DNA of 64,000 nt from Pararge aegeria (taxonomy: Eukaryota > Arthropoda > Insecta > Lepidoptera > Nymphalidae): assembly GCF_905163445.1 (NCBI RefSeq), contig NC_053190.1:17951001-18015000 (forward strand), written 5' to 3'. Below, piece after piece: positions 1 to 12,700 of the stretch; the first letter of the stretch is position 1; each line of letters starts with the position of its first letter. The notes under the pieces were generated by a model that was not told where the DNA came from, searched no databases, and saw nothing but the letters and a program-made list of their open reading frames with translations. Position numbers and translations under genes: made by a program.

Positions 1-1
1 T

Positions 2-2878
2 GAATACCAGGTTATCCTTAAATAAGACACCCCCTATATATTCAAATGACGTTCTGTATGACCAATGTGCCCGGACTAAATGATCTGCATCGTATCTATA
101 ACGCGGCCATCCAAATAAAACATAATTAACTAAAATTTTACATTCTGGATCCGTACCTGTCGCTTTACGAACGCTTTGTATTTTACTGTCACTAAATGGT
201 ACATTGTTAATAATAAAACACGCCTGCGCGTCAATTTCAGACGAAAGTTTATCATCCATAGGTTCCTCCAGGGCCGCCCGAGACAATGTGTCAGCAAGGT
301 ACATATATTTCCCCGGTTTGTAAATTACATTGAAAGTGTAACACTGAATACGCAACATCATACGCTGCAAGCGCGCTGGAACCCCATCTAAAGATTTTTT
401 GAAAAGAGTTTCTAGCGGCTTATGATCGGTTTCTATCGTGACGTCCGACCTCCCGTATACGTACTGATGAATCCTTTCTAATGCAAAGACTATCGCCAGC
501 AACTCTTTTTCTATTTGAGCATATCGAGTCTGCGTCTCTGAAAGCGTCACCGACGCAAACTCCACCGGGCGGCCGGCCTGCAGCAACGCTGCGCCGAGTG
601 CGCTGGCGCTGGCGTCCACTGTCAGCAGCACGGGCTCATCGGCCGAGTACAGAGCCAGGACCGGCGCGCGGCACAGCGCTTCCTTCAGCGCTGACACTGC
701 AGCCGCATGGTTGCTATCCCAATACCACTCTATACCTTTTCGCAAAAGGCTTCTAAGGGGACTTGCGATATTAGCATAGTCCGCAATAAACTTCGACAAA
801 TAATTCGTCATGCCCAAAAATCTCTCCAACGATCCTCTGTCGCACGGACAGGGCATATCTTTTATTGCTAGCAATTTATTTTTATCAATTTGCATGCCCT
901 TCTTACTAAACGTATGTCCTAAGTACGTAACTTGCTGCACGTGAAACTCACATTTCTCCCGATTGAACCTAATACCTACTTCACGAGCCCTATCTAATAA
1001 TCTCCTTAATCTTATATCGTGCTCTTCAATAGTGCTCCCGTAAACTATAATATCGTCAATAAACGATTCTACTCCTTCTAGATCCTCTAGAATTTGGCGG
1101 ATCTTTGCGTGAAACACTTCACTAGCACAACTTACGCCGTACGGTAGGCGAAGAAACTGATAACGACCAAAAGGAGTACCGAATGTGCATAGGTCTGCAC
1201 TTTGGTCATCTAGCTGGACCATCCAAAATCCAGAACGCGCATCTAATTTGCTAAAGTACTTAGCACCGCGCAGCGCAGTAGCTATCTCGGTGAGCGTGGG
1301 TAGCGGGTAGTGCGCGCGGCGAATGGCGCGGTTGAGCGGCCGCGGGTCGAGGCACACGCGCACGCTACCGTCTTTCTTCGCTGGCAGAACTATGGCGTTT
1401 ACCCAAGGCGTTGGATGTGACACTTTCCTAATTATACCCATCTGCTCCATATTATTTAGTTCACCTTTTAATTTATCCCTTACACCTATTGGTATTTTAC
1501 GAACTGGGCATATCGACGGACATACTTCTTTATCAATTATTATTCTATATTTCCCTGGCAATTTTCCTACACCTCGAAACAAATCGCTATAGGTATCTAT
1601 ATTAATCGCGAAAATTCGCTTGATGACGCCTATATTCTCACAGGTGTCTTTTCCAAGCACACTCTGACAATCATCCTTAGATATGATGAATTTAATAATA
1701 TACTTATTATGTTTGTACAACCAAGGCATTTCCAATGCCCCCAATATTGGTAAATAATTTCCGCAAAACGATTGAGCTCTTAATTCACACGGTTTTAAAT
1801 CATTAATTGAGTAACCTAATTTTTTAAACGTTTTAAGTGATAAAACATTTAAGTCAGAACCGGAATCTAATTTAAAATTTTCCGCCATACCATTTTTACA
1901 TAAAAACAATGTTTCAAACCACTTATTGTTTATATTCTGGTTAACATCGTCCAGAGTAGACACATAAAATAGGTCGTCTTTGAATTCTTCACTTACTTCG
2001 AACACTTTGTTATTAAATTTGACTGGACAAAACCGTTTAAAATGGCCCCGACGATTACAAAAAAAACACTTCACAAATTTGGCTGGGCACTGAAATTGAC
2101 CAACATGATCGATTCCACACGACACACAACACTTCAAATCACTATTTGTGTGTAACCGGGAATCGAACCGACGACCCGGTGAATTCTCGCTGCACTGTAT
2201 GCGCGCGCCGCTAGCACCGGCGAGGCGTCCGGCAACTGCCGCGCCGCCGCCTCCGGCCCGCGCGCGCGACCTTGCGTTGAACAACGCATCAACCGCCGCA
2301 CCGGCCGCCGAAGATTCCGTACTTTTGACGACTTCGATTTGCTTACCCTCTGTAAGCGACACTTCGTTGGCATGACAAATCTTCATCGCCTTTTCCAAGG
2401 TCAGATTGTCCGTTCTTAATAATCTGTCTCTCACTGTGTTGTCCGAGACACCACACACAATGCGATCTCTTATTAATCCATCCTCCAGGTGTTCGAATTC
2501 GCAATGCGGACTAAGTATGCGTAATGCCGTGACGTATACGTCTATATTCTCACCAACTTCTTGATTGCGTGTGAAAAATCGAAATCTGGCCATGGTCGTA
2601 CTGTGTTTTGTTCCAAAATACTCATTAAATTTCGTTACCAAAACATCGATATCATCTTGATTTTCGTCCTTTGAAAATTTAAAAGTAGAATAAATGTCGT
2701 AGCCATCAGGCCCCACGAGATTAATAAGGAGACTCGCCTGTATATCCCTTGTTTCCTTGTGTACTCCTGACGCTTTCAAAAATACATTAAACTGCTTGTA
2801 CCACTTGCGCCACGCGTCCGCCCGACTTGCCGGACCACCCTCCAAAACGAGGTCCGCGGGAGGCCTTGCGTGCTCCAT
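2..2878 (-). CDS. Ty3/gypsy (mag-like) LTR retrotransposon Gag-Pol, partial
   Basis: A single open frame starts at the ATG at 2876-2878 and stays open for 959 codons to the window edge; I read every codon and found no stop or frameshift. Order of domains: Gag (about residues 1-250); a zinc knuckle of CX2CX4HX4C form at residues 271-284, preceded by a looser Cys-rich stretch at about 252-266; an aspartic protease with DSG at 338-340; a reverse transcriptase with the FIDD catalytic box (D608, D609); and an RNase H with likely acidic residues D755 and D818. The integrase should follow beyond the left edge. The RT block LDPRPLNRAI resembles the CLDP-type signature of the mag/SURL branch of Ty3/gypsy. 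Gag and Pol are fused in one frame, so no frameshift is needed. The intact frame suggests a young insertion. It lies in intron 8 of the CD36-like gene, in the same orientation. Family assignment is inference; retroelement identity is certain. Confidence 0.96.
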   Translation of the reverse strand, partial: MEHARPPADLVLEGGPASRADAWRKWYKQFNVFLKASGVHKETRDIQASLLINLVGPDGYDIYSTFKFSKDENQDDIDVLVTKFNEYFGTKHSTTMARFRFFTRNQEVGENIDVYVTALRILSPHCEFEHLEDGLIRDRIVCGVSDNTVRDRLLRTDNLTLEKAMKICHANEVSLTEGKQIEVVKSTESSAAGAAVDALFNARSRARAGGGGAAVAGRLAGASGARIQCSENSPGRRFDSRLHTNSDLKCCVSCGIDHVGQFQCPAKFVKCFFCNRRGHFKRFCPVKFNNKVFEVSEEFKDDLFYVSTLDDVNQNINNKWFETLFLCKNGMAENFKLDSGSDLNVLSLKTFKKLGYSINDLKPCELRAQSFCGNYLPILGALEMPWLYKHNKYIIKFIISKDDCQSVLGKDTCENIGVIKRIFAINIDTYSDLFRGVGKLPGKYRIIIDKEVCPSICPVRKIPIGVRDKLKGELNNMEQMGIIRKVSHPTPWVNAIVLPAKKDGSVRVCLDPRPLNRAIRRAHYPLPTLTEIATALRGAKYFSKLDARSGFWMVQLDDQSADLCTFGTPFGRYQFLRLPYGVSCASEVFHAKIRQILEDLEGVESFIDDIIVYGSTIEEHDIRLRRLLDRAREVGIRFNREKCEFHVQQVTYLGHTFSKKGMQIDKNKLLAIKDMPCPCDRGSLERFLGMTNYLSKFIADYANIASPLRSLLRKGIEWYWDSNHAAAVSALKEALCRAPVLALYSADEPVLLTVDASASALGAALLQAGRPVEFASVTLSETQTRYAQIEKELLAIVFALERIHQYVYGRSDVTIETDHKPLETLFKKSLDGVPARLQRMMLRIQCYTFNVIYKPGKYMYLADTLSRAALEEPMDDKLSSEIDAQACFIINNVPFSDSKIQSVRKATGTDPECKILVNYVLFGWPRYRYDADHLVRAHWSYRTSFEYIGGVLFKDNLVF

Positions 2879-2962
2879 TTGTTGTTAAGTAAATATACGA
2901 CGCAAATATTAATAATATTCCGCCCAAGCAGTGTAATGGAATCACTATTTAATGAAAATACT

Positions 2963-2979
2963 CCGCACCGCTGTCACCA
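2963..2979 (-). other. Candidate tRNA primer-binding site of the LTR element
   Basis: On the minus strand TGGTGACAGCGGTGCGG begins directly after the ACA that ends the candidate LTR. A TGG start right next to the LTR is what a primer-binding site for a tRNA 3' end looks like. Which tRNA it pairs with was not determined. Confidence 0.6.
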
Positions 2980-3105
2980 TGTAATGAAACGACCAGCTGC
3001 TTGATTGTGACTGTTTATTCGTAAAACATTTTCCGTCTACCCACATATAATTTTCTAAGTTAACTTAAATACCATCATCGCTTATAAACAGACAACCGCT
3101 TCACA
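2980..3105 (-). repeat. Candidate 5' LTR (126 bp) of the gypsy/mag-like element
   Basis: Read on the minus strand it begins TGTGAAGCGG and ends CATTACA, giving TG...CA ends. It contains a TATA-like TTTATAAG about 20 bases in and an AATAAA signal (tttatt at 3013-3018). The outer boundary fits because the sequence beyond it (3106 onward) is a repeat that also occurs uninterrupted at about 15772. The partner LTR is outside the window, so the length is inferred from one end only. Short LTRs are known in mag elements. Confidence 0.6.
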
Positions 3106-3305
3106 GGGCACGAAAAAATCACGTCCTACAAAGTGTCGCCATGAGTCTGTTAACCTGAAGTGTAGGTGTTAAGCCCCATGTGCCAGAAATTACCGGCAGT
3201 CAGGCCCATCAGTACGGAACACAGAAATTTCTCATGATGGCAGAAATAAACATGGCAGTAGTATTTCCCCGGACGAGTTCTGTCACAAACATTTCTAGGT
3301 ACTAC
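3106..3305 (+). repeat. Interspersed repeat, family X (interrupted by the LTR element)
   Basis: Shares a long series of blocks with 15772-15965, for example agggca, gtcc, ggaacacag, ggcagaaat and tctgtcacaaa, in the same order. This is a short non-coding repeat of a kind common in Lepidoptera. Its head is missing here and should lie on the far side of the LTR retrotransposon. Confidence 0.65.
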
Positions 3306-3673
3306 TACTGAAACTACACTACATAATATTCTGTGAAGTTTTCGTCAGAGAAATCTTCATGAACCGATTATATTTATTGCCTTAGACAAGTCAAATAATA
3401 TATGGCACAGACTTAGCGTTGATTAAAACCTTACATCATTGAAGATTTTACATGTACTGCAGCAGAGTTCAGGATTGAATCAATATAAGAAAAGGCAATG
3501 CTTGTGCAATGTATTACCTTTATTCGAGGAATCTAGATTGAAAAGTAGATCATTTTAAATTTGACTGATGGCTTTGGGATAAAGGGCCAGTGCCAGCCGA
3601 TAAAAATTAAAAAAAGAGTAAAATTAGAAAGAATGAATGATTCTCAAAGTGTTAAAAATGTTCAGAAACTTAC

Positions 3674-3747
3674 GCAATATTAGGGTTGGGTTCGATAAAC
3701 ACGTTGAATTGGAATCTTCCCGCTACGTCGAGTGGTACGCCTAACCT
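3674..3747 (-). CDS. CD36-like gene, coding exon 8 (last one seen)
   Basis: Acceptor TTGTTACAG then AGGTTAGGC; 24 codons plus two bases; donor GTAAGTT. Encodes RLGVPLDVAGRFQFNVFIE and PNPNI, the EP-GVPL...R-Q-N block of the family. Phase 2 is left open, so at least one more exon is required downstream, outside the window. Confidence 0.93.
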
Positions 3748-6700
3748 CTGTAACAATAAAGTTTAATTATTAATGATCTTCGTGGTAGGCGTCCAAATAT
3801 GTAAAACAAGCATAGCCTTAATTGGGAAATTTTTCTACAAAAAAACATGTTACAGGACATTGCTTAAAGTAATTTTTTTGCCAGACCTACTTTACTGCTC
3901 CAACAACCTATAAGTTGCAGAATCTTCGAATAACTTGTACAGGTCCCAGTTATTACCTTTCAAGAAATGCGGCGACAGGCATACCGTGGCGATATGTAAC
4001 TACAACTACAACGCTTCTTCTCTCTCTTGCAGGAACACTCAACTCACATGGTTCCCAGCAAAATAGAAGGAATGTATCATCCAGCTTAAGTTGCATGCCA
4101 CGAACAGTGTCAAAAATACCGTGCAGAAAGTTCTACAGTTGTCAGGAACTACGGGCTGTCGTAACAACACGTTAACTACACCGATCCCACTCTTCTCGCA
4201 GTAACACTTGTCTCGAAGATTTCGGGGCGAAACAGAAGTGAAGGTCTGTGTAATATATCACGCAGCTCGGGTTCACCGTATAGGAAGTGCAGCCGCCACA
4301 GCTATGACGGGTTGGCGGGTTAACAATGCTCCTATATAATCTTGCAAAAAACTCGACTTACAGGTTCCACGGCAAAGTAAAAGGAGTGCAGATCTGGGTC
4401 GGGCTGCATGCCGCGAACTGTGTCGCGCAATTCGGGGTCTCCGTGCAGGAAGTGGGGCAGAGACAGGAATGACGGGCTGCCGAAGCGACACGCTGACACG
4501 TTCATTACACCGCCCCAACCGCACTCTCCGTTGCAGAAACACGAGTTCAGTGGGGTTCTAGATGCTGGAAAGAATTTAATACAAAATTTAAAAATCTTGA
4601 TGTCATAATCGTCGTCATATCAACCGATTGACAACAGCCGCTTGAGAAATAGGTTTATGTAGGAAGTTCCAAAGCCGTCGGTCTTGGCTGCTAGTTTCCT
4701 GCGGCTTCCCATAATTAATCTTCACTTGCATGGGGCCCACATATAAATAATTTATCGAACAGACTTAGCTCTGCATCATACGCGGTTAAAAAGATACGTA
4801 GTATGACAGATAACGAAACTGCCAGTCTTGTGTATTTTAGTTACTTTTACAGTAAGTTTTACCTATGTCCCACGGCATATTATTATGGGGTAATGCTGCT
4901 GATATTGATTCTAATTTTGTACTGCAGAAGCATAAGAGGGCTGTTCGTGCAATATATAAAATGGGCCCAAGAGAGTCTTTAAGAGATAAATTTAAAGAAG
5001 CTAAAATTATGACGGTGCAAAATCAATACATAGGTACTTGAAAATTTAATTCATGTTTATAAAAAATAACAAAATTTAAAAAGGAAGTGGACTGTAATAT
5101 TATTGATTTTAGACGTAAAATAAACTTCTAGTACTAGGCTGCATAAAATTAGTAACTCATTTAAGGGTAATTGTATATAATTTGATGACAAATTACCAGA
5201 TGAAATCCTTGAGATGTCTCTCAATAAATTCAAAGTTTATATAAAAAGTAATCTTATAGAAAAATTCTATTATAATGTTAAGGATTACATGTACATGATA
5301 AAAAGAGCTAGGGTATGAATTGCTCTAACTCCATAGCTCAACATCAACTCGACTGTGAGATGTTGATAACAAAAGAAACTGGCTTAATTTACTGTGGGCT
5401 CTTCTTAGACCAGGGCGCGTTTGGAACCCTCCTAGATATTGTTATAGTTTAACGATACAGTTATCACCATCACTAATTAGTGTAACATGTTAAATTTATG
5501 AACGCTTCATAAGCTCCTGTGATAAGGTCTACATGAATAAAACGTTTTGAATTTTGAATTTTATTGATCCGTCAACCTCTGCGTTCACAGATGTAGGGTC
5601 GCCATTACAGCAAATTAGGACTCCATCGTCCCACGGTTAACTCTTTGAATATTAAAGCCACAACTTTAGGTTTCAATAGAGTTGTACGTGGCAGGAAACT
5701 CAGATACTAACAGTATTTCACACCGAACCATATAATAATCACCACCTCTTCTTCTTCCTATCCTATAAAAGGACTCACCGAAGTATGAACTGTAAAAGCA
5801 TAAGAAACAACGCGCCGGTGCTTGTATACATTATTGGTATAATCGAAAGGCATGGCGGTAAAGTGTGCTGAGAATATTATGCAAACGAAACTATATAACA
5901 AATGGAATGTCTTACAATTGTCGAAACTGATGTCCGTCATCGCGTACTTGTTATAAGGAAGTCCACCGATCTGGCCGCTTTGCTCGTACTCCAAGTGAAC
6001 AGTACGACACAGATCGGGCATGAAGATTGTGAGCAAAGAATCTTCTGTCAGGTTGTGGGGCATGAACTCGCCACCGCTCCCTGTTATCTGAAACGCATTA
6101 CAGCTCATTAGATCCTTGTCAATCCCGACCCAAAAGTTTAGAACAGTTAGCAGTTCTAAATTTAACTGTTTCGCAAGTTTGTCAAGTAGGGAGAAATTTT
6201 AGATGTGGATTTTTGTACGCATTAATAGCTGGACAGATTTAATGAAATAAACAGATATCCTGGATGAACATCATGAGGAATTCGGGAAAATAGAACTCGA
6301 TGCGAGCTTTAATATATTTTTTTTTTCTTTCCTGTCTACTGTGTCCTAAACAAAGGAGAGAGTGAATGAAGATTTATTAAGTTTAATAGGTAGTTTAGCG
6401 AGACAATCATGTTTTTCAGTGATGGACGAAGGACCATTCATTGACACTCAAGTTCTATTAAATAGTCATCATCATCCTTAGCATATTATTCCCACTGTTA
6501 AGCACATATTTTCCTTAAACTCCACTCAGAATTCGAAACCAGGTCCCTATGTGCCATAGTCGTTCTAACCAACGATGCAGTTTACAAAAAGTAGATCGAA
6601 TTACCTTAATCTTGGCTTTTATTTTTTCAGCCTCTATAGATATTATTAATGATTCAGTTTGCAATCTGATAGTTAAATCATACCTTCGCACATTCTCCTT

Positions 6701-9700
6701 CGTACCACGGAAGGCTCTTGTGGTAGTCCCAACTAAGGATTTGTCCTGGTATCCCTCCTAATTCTCCTGTTGTCACTTCCACCAGACCCTCGGTGTCCAT
6801 TGAGTTGTTTCTCTGAAAAATAGCATTCGCATATGTAAGTACAGAAATCGTATGTCATAAATTTCCGGGCGAGAGTTACTGGTACTGAATAAAACACAAA
6901 TACAAAAGCAAAAAACAAACTTAGTAACTAACGATTTTTAGCCTAACCCGGTAATCTTATCATCTAATTCAAGATATTGTGATCCATAGTCGAAACTGCT
7001 GTATTCCATATGACCACTAGCTACGGACAACCAGGTGGTTGGTCAGCCCAATGATTGGCCAGCAAAGTTACCAGTGCGATTTAAAAAAATAGCATTTGAT
7101 ACCTATGCTATGTTACGGCTTAGCCGCTTAACATGTCTTGGTGTGTTGTACCTCACATCACGGTACCCTAATTTACATAGCACTGCACTTTCTAAGCTAA
7201 TATATAAGTATACCGAACTGTATGAGATGTGCTTTCGACTGAGTATTACGCCGGGTTTTCAGGATTATATGATTCTAGGATAACGCAATGATAGCGCGAG
7301 ACATACTACTAGTTACGCCATCTATCGCAATCGAATTTTTACCAATTAAATTTAAATATTCTAGATATTGTAAACTCCAATTTATACTAGGTAAAAATTT
7401 ATACATTTTGCATAAATGTAGAAAGAAAGAAAGAAAAGGAACTCATAGTTTGTGTAGGATACATCTTATCCCGGGAAAATAAAGGATTTTTAACCAAAAC
7501 CTAAATAAGGCCAAGGCTAGTGAGTATATGAAACTCTTGCTGGAAGTCGAAGTTGAAGTTTTGTGCATCAATAAATAATTAATCGACAGTGTGACATTAA
7601 CAACAGTATAAAGCTGCCTTTCTACCGGCCGGCCAATTCTGTATCTCTGTTGACAGTAGATTTAACTAGCCACTGTGGAATGTTATATTAAATAACCTAT
7701 CAAATCCATTTTTTTGCATTCCAAATTCTAAGTTTCCAACTGAGCTAATTTCAACTCGGTTGGCAAATACAATTGCAATGTTTTAGGCGTTATTTGACGG
7801 CAACTGTCCACAGCTAAATTAGGTATCGACTGAGATAAACAAGCCTGTGGGACTGTTTTACGATGTGGTGAGTATGAAATCGACCAATAAAAACGCATTA
7901 TTATCTTGGTTTAAATTGCATTAGCTCTCGTACTTGTTGAATAACTGAAAGTGGCCTCAGTTAGTTTGCGAAACTTCTGTGTGTATTGTCACCCTCGGTG
8001 ACAATTTTTGTCGTCCTTCAACAGACAGTCAATCTGTCCAATGTATATTATTTCCCTGTGAATGGGGAGCTTTATAGGTACAGTTGATTGTTGAAGTAGT
8101 TCTCCAAAGAGACGCAAATTAGTTTCACTTGACCAATTGTCTGATCAATCATCGCTGACGGAGACTCAGATCAACACATGCTAATAATTCGAATTCAAAA
8201 GAACTCACTTCAGTCAAGTGTGTCTGTGCGTTATAGACGTCCTACTTACATACATATATATTTATAATGAGGGGACGCCTGCCATTGCTAGTGTGATCAG
8301 TCCTCTGTAAGGACTATTCCACCCTTTTCCCCATACTTACATACATACCTATGCCAAGAAATATTGTACAAAAAGGCATTACAGATTATTGATTCCCGTT
8401 AAGCTGGATACTGTATCGACCATTTTTTTTTCCATTTAAATTCGGGTTTTACGTTGTATTGTATGTAATAAAGTCATAATCATCATCATTATAACAGAAT
8501 TAAGAACATATCACAGAAACCGTGTACATGACTAATATTGAAGCATCAAATACCACTCCACTTTAGTAGTGTTTCTGCAACAGGTGGTCTCTCTTCTTCT
8601 TCTTTGTGTCCTTCAACGCCTGGTGGCCCGAGACTATGTTTTTTCATCCAGACCTATCCCGAGCTGCAGACTTAATCTTGTTCCAAGATAAGTTTGAAAA
8701 CTTCATTACCGCTTCCAGAGACCGCTTTCATGTGGTAGTAACGTGTGGTAAGTAACTACATAACATTTAGCAGTTGGCAGTAATTATTTTACCTCTAAAG
8801 TTCCAAACGTTCCACTATAAAATGGGAAAAAGTTTGTGAGCTATCAATATTCCGCGGGTGTGAAGAGACGTGCGTTTTTACTGTTTTCGGGCACAATGCA
8901 CTACATACAAATGTCTGAATGAGGATTCTGTATTTTTCTTAATTCTGTGATCATTAATATCAAGTCATTGCCGGAAGTCTACAAGATTTGACTACTACAG
9001 TAAACAATGTAGTTTACTAGCTGAAATACAAACCATTTAAATTACAATGACAACCCTAACACTCTAGTGGAGCGTAGGACCTAATTATTATGATAATCTG
9101 GTCTAGTTGCCATACTGCTTTATATATTTACTGCAACACGCTGACCAAGTGGGTATCGGTAGACTTTACATGCTTCGAGCTAGCTGCAGCTAGGACTCCA
9201 GCCTCCTTATTGTGGTGGCCAAGTTGGATCTCCAGCTCGCACCTTGAATTTTAGTAAGTGATATACGTTTTAAGCAATTAAAATATTCTTTTAACTTTCT
9301 TAAACGGTAGAGGAAAAAATCTTGAGGAAACCTGCAAACCTGAAAGTTTTCTTTAATGTTTTCAAAGGTGTGTTAAATCCACCAATACACACTGGGCCAG
9401 CCCGAAGGACTACTGTTTATCACATATCCCTCAATATGGGTATCCAATGAAAGGGCTTGACTAGTAAACTAATATATGACAAATTTCAAATCCAAGATGG
9501 CCGCCACCACAAAATGGCGTAATACATATTATTTGACACAACTCCCTCAGTATGGGTATCAAATGAAAGGGCTTGACTAGTAGAATAATGTACAGCATGT
9601 TGAATGTCGATTATCTGAATTATTAATGAAGCGATGGATTGCTGCGAAGGATTGCCCGCGAATGGGGACATATAGGACCAAATAACTAAATCTCGTTTTG

Positions 9701-12700
9701 ACAAATGGCATACGGCAATTACCTAGGAATTTACGAGCGGTTTATGCAATGCGTGATCTGTTAACCAAATAATTAGACAGGTTTGAGTTAAGCCTTAAAT
9801 TATACTCATATCAGGTCTTTGCCTATGGAATCTTTTTGTTCAAATCTTTAATAATATTTTAAATCTCTATACATTTGTTAATCTTTTTCGCCTAAATTAC
9901 TTAACAGAACATAATGAATATACGTTCTCAGGGTTTGAGAAAAGAACCTTTGGTATATTTCGTCCAGATAAAATTTACTATTCTTGAGATGTGGGAGGCT
10001 TTTAGGAAAGGTCAACCAGAATTGATTGTCGTAATATAGGTACATAAAAGCGAGTGAAGCCGCAGGCAAAAACTGGTTATATTATATTCATGTATTTGAT
10101 CAAAAGCTTTATTTAAAACTACATCCTTAATTACTAGGCCTTTGATTTTATTTACATTGTGTATAATCTAAGCAGAATGCTCACTTTACAGGTTTTTTTG
10201 TGAAATTAAACCTGATTGTCTGTGAATCACTGAGAGTCTCTAAGAAACTCAGCAGTTATTCTTTTTGAAAGTCAACGTTTACTTTAGTTTTATTAAGTCT
10301 CGTTCGTAGATGCCTATAGAAATTCCAGAACTTAAATAAATACCACATAGCGATTGGACTCTGGGATTCGTCTTGTTGTCTATATACATTATCGCAGTAT
10401 CGAGAAAACGGACGAGGAGACGATGCATCGGGCGAGGAGTACAGACGGGCGAGAAGTTGAGAAGGGGAGGAAGTTGTAAGAGATGTTGAGGCTAGGCGGA
10501 CAAGAGACAGCCGCGACGGAAAATAAAAATAACGGGCAGCAATGCGTAGATGCTGCGCGTGCGCAAAATAATTGCTAAATTTTAGCCATTGAAATCAACG
10601 TACAATTCTGTAAAATATTTTACTAAACAGGATGGTATTTATTGTTCCAAATTACTTCTTTTACTTACTCCTGACTGTTCATAGTCATTATCAACCCTTT
10701 AACGGCCTAGACTTCTCTATGTTAAAAAAGTGTTTAGGCCAAAGTCTACGACACTGACTAACTTCGGATCGGTAGGCTACGCGCGCTATTAAGAATATTA
10801 GAGCTCTCAGGTTTTCCTTTATCGTGAATTGCTTAAACTCCTGACAGTTGAATAGCATAAAACTATTGTGCACTCACCCCATAAAATAGTCCAAATTTGT
10901 CAACTGGGGGAGCGCCGCCAGTGGCACTGGCCGGCAGACTCTTAGCCATATCCAGCAAGGGGTCCTCAAACCCATCGAACAGCAGCTCGCGTACAAGCCT
11001 GGACGTCGTCATCCCGTGCCCAGACATCGCCAGTACCATCGACAGGCCCTTCTGCTTGAAGAAGTTCCAATGACGGGACCGGTAGATTGCAGACTGGAAA
11101 GAAACAGGAGTAATAAGTTTTTTTTTTATAGTGTAATTGAATTTTTTTAAAAAAAAATTTACTTCTCTACACACACAATAACACTTGGTTGGTGAAGGAA
11201 AATGTCGTGAGGAAACCTGCATTTCTGAGAGTTCTCTATAATGTTCTCAAAGGTCCGCGTCCGAGTCCGCCAATCCGCACTGGGCAAGCGTGGTGGACCC
11301 CTCATTGTGGCCTTGTAGTGGGTTGGTAATGGTTGGTATGAAGATGACGATAAGGCATAGCTTATAAGCACTTTTGAAACGTCTACAATTCGGAAGGCAG
11401 ATTCTAGCGAGAAGAAGCCGGGAAGAAACTCAGCACTTGCTCTTTTGCGACATAGATAGATAGACAGATAGAATAACTTTATTGCCACAAAACTCAAAGA
11501 AACAATACAAAGAAAAACAAAGCCGTAGTGTAAGGGTATAAAGGCAGCCTTATCGCTAAAAGTGATCAAATATAAGAATGTTAATAAAAATTAAACTGTT
11601 AAGCTTAGCAAATATTTTTTCTCTCTTTCGTATGAAGCTTAACATAATATGCAAAATTAAAACAGATAAACCGGTTCTAAGCATACGAAAATGTTTTTGC
11701 ACCAGGCCCAAGGGGATTTGAGAGGGATTTAACTTATAACCTGCCCAGACAAAGAGCTTATATAGTTACATAACAAACGTCCGAGCTCTAATAGGGATTA
11801 TTCTGTAGAGTATTTTAAAAGCGTTTGAAACGTATGAGATTATAAAATGGTACGACTTAGTTGCGCCACTCCTGTGTGCGAAATTTGCGGCGCACACTGG
11901 CGCAAGAAGAATGGCTCCGCCATTGAAATTATTTTGATTACACTTTATACATATTAACAACATATTCTTTGTTGTGGAGTATCGAAAAATAAGTAGGTAC
12001 AGTCGCAACATATGACTTGTAAATAAAAAAATACAAAACTTATATTGCGCTTAATGTACACGCCTCCCAAGACAATACTTACGTCCGTGGTTTAAGAACG
12101 ATGGCAAATTCGCAAACAAATTTGTGATGGGTTTTTTTTTCTAGCGTCTACTAAAGTAGACTTTAATTACTAAATGAAATAAAGTCTGCTATCTGGAATT
12201 TAAGAAATTGCGACTAAAAGATCTTAACGTATTGTTTGTGTCTTCTTTGGATTTCAGAGGTTTTTTTTTCGCAGTTATTGCCAAGCGGATGTGAACTGGT
12301 TTTACCTATTTTGGAAAATATTATCTTAGCATATAAAACTGGAGAACATCCATTTCAATCAAAATTAACAAATAATAATAAAAAAAAATGTAACATGTAA
12401 TTGATTCAAATCTTAAAATATAATATAATAATATAATATATATAAATTATTTTATATAGATAAAAAAACGGCACTTCATAGGTTTCACACTCAGGTGCTG
12501 TGTAGTGACACCTAAAATGACACGTTTAACCAGCGCCTTTAGTTGCGTTCTAGTTTGCGAAGGACAAACAAACACACGTACGCATTTATAATATATGTTA
12601 GGATTTATCAACCGCCCGTTATCAATTCTTGACCCCTGACACAAATTATTACTTTCACCGCTTGGTATCTGTAACCCTTTGTGTCATCGTACCGTCCAAA

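Noticed and set aside
3128..3130. Outer LTR boundary at the TGT here (151-bp LTR)
   Set aside because: The sequence 3106-3130 continues the family X repeat seen intact at 15775-15800, so the LTR must end by about 3105.
4273..4542. 89-codon minus-strand ORF overlapping exon 7
   Set aside because: It is in the wrong frame and runs through the donor; its internal repetition only reflects the exon 7 duplication.
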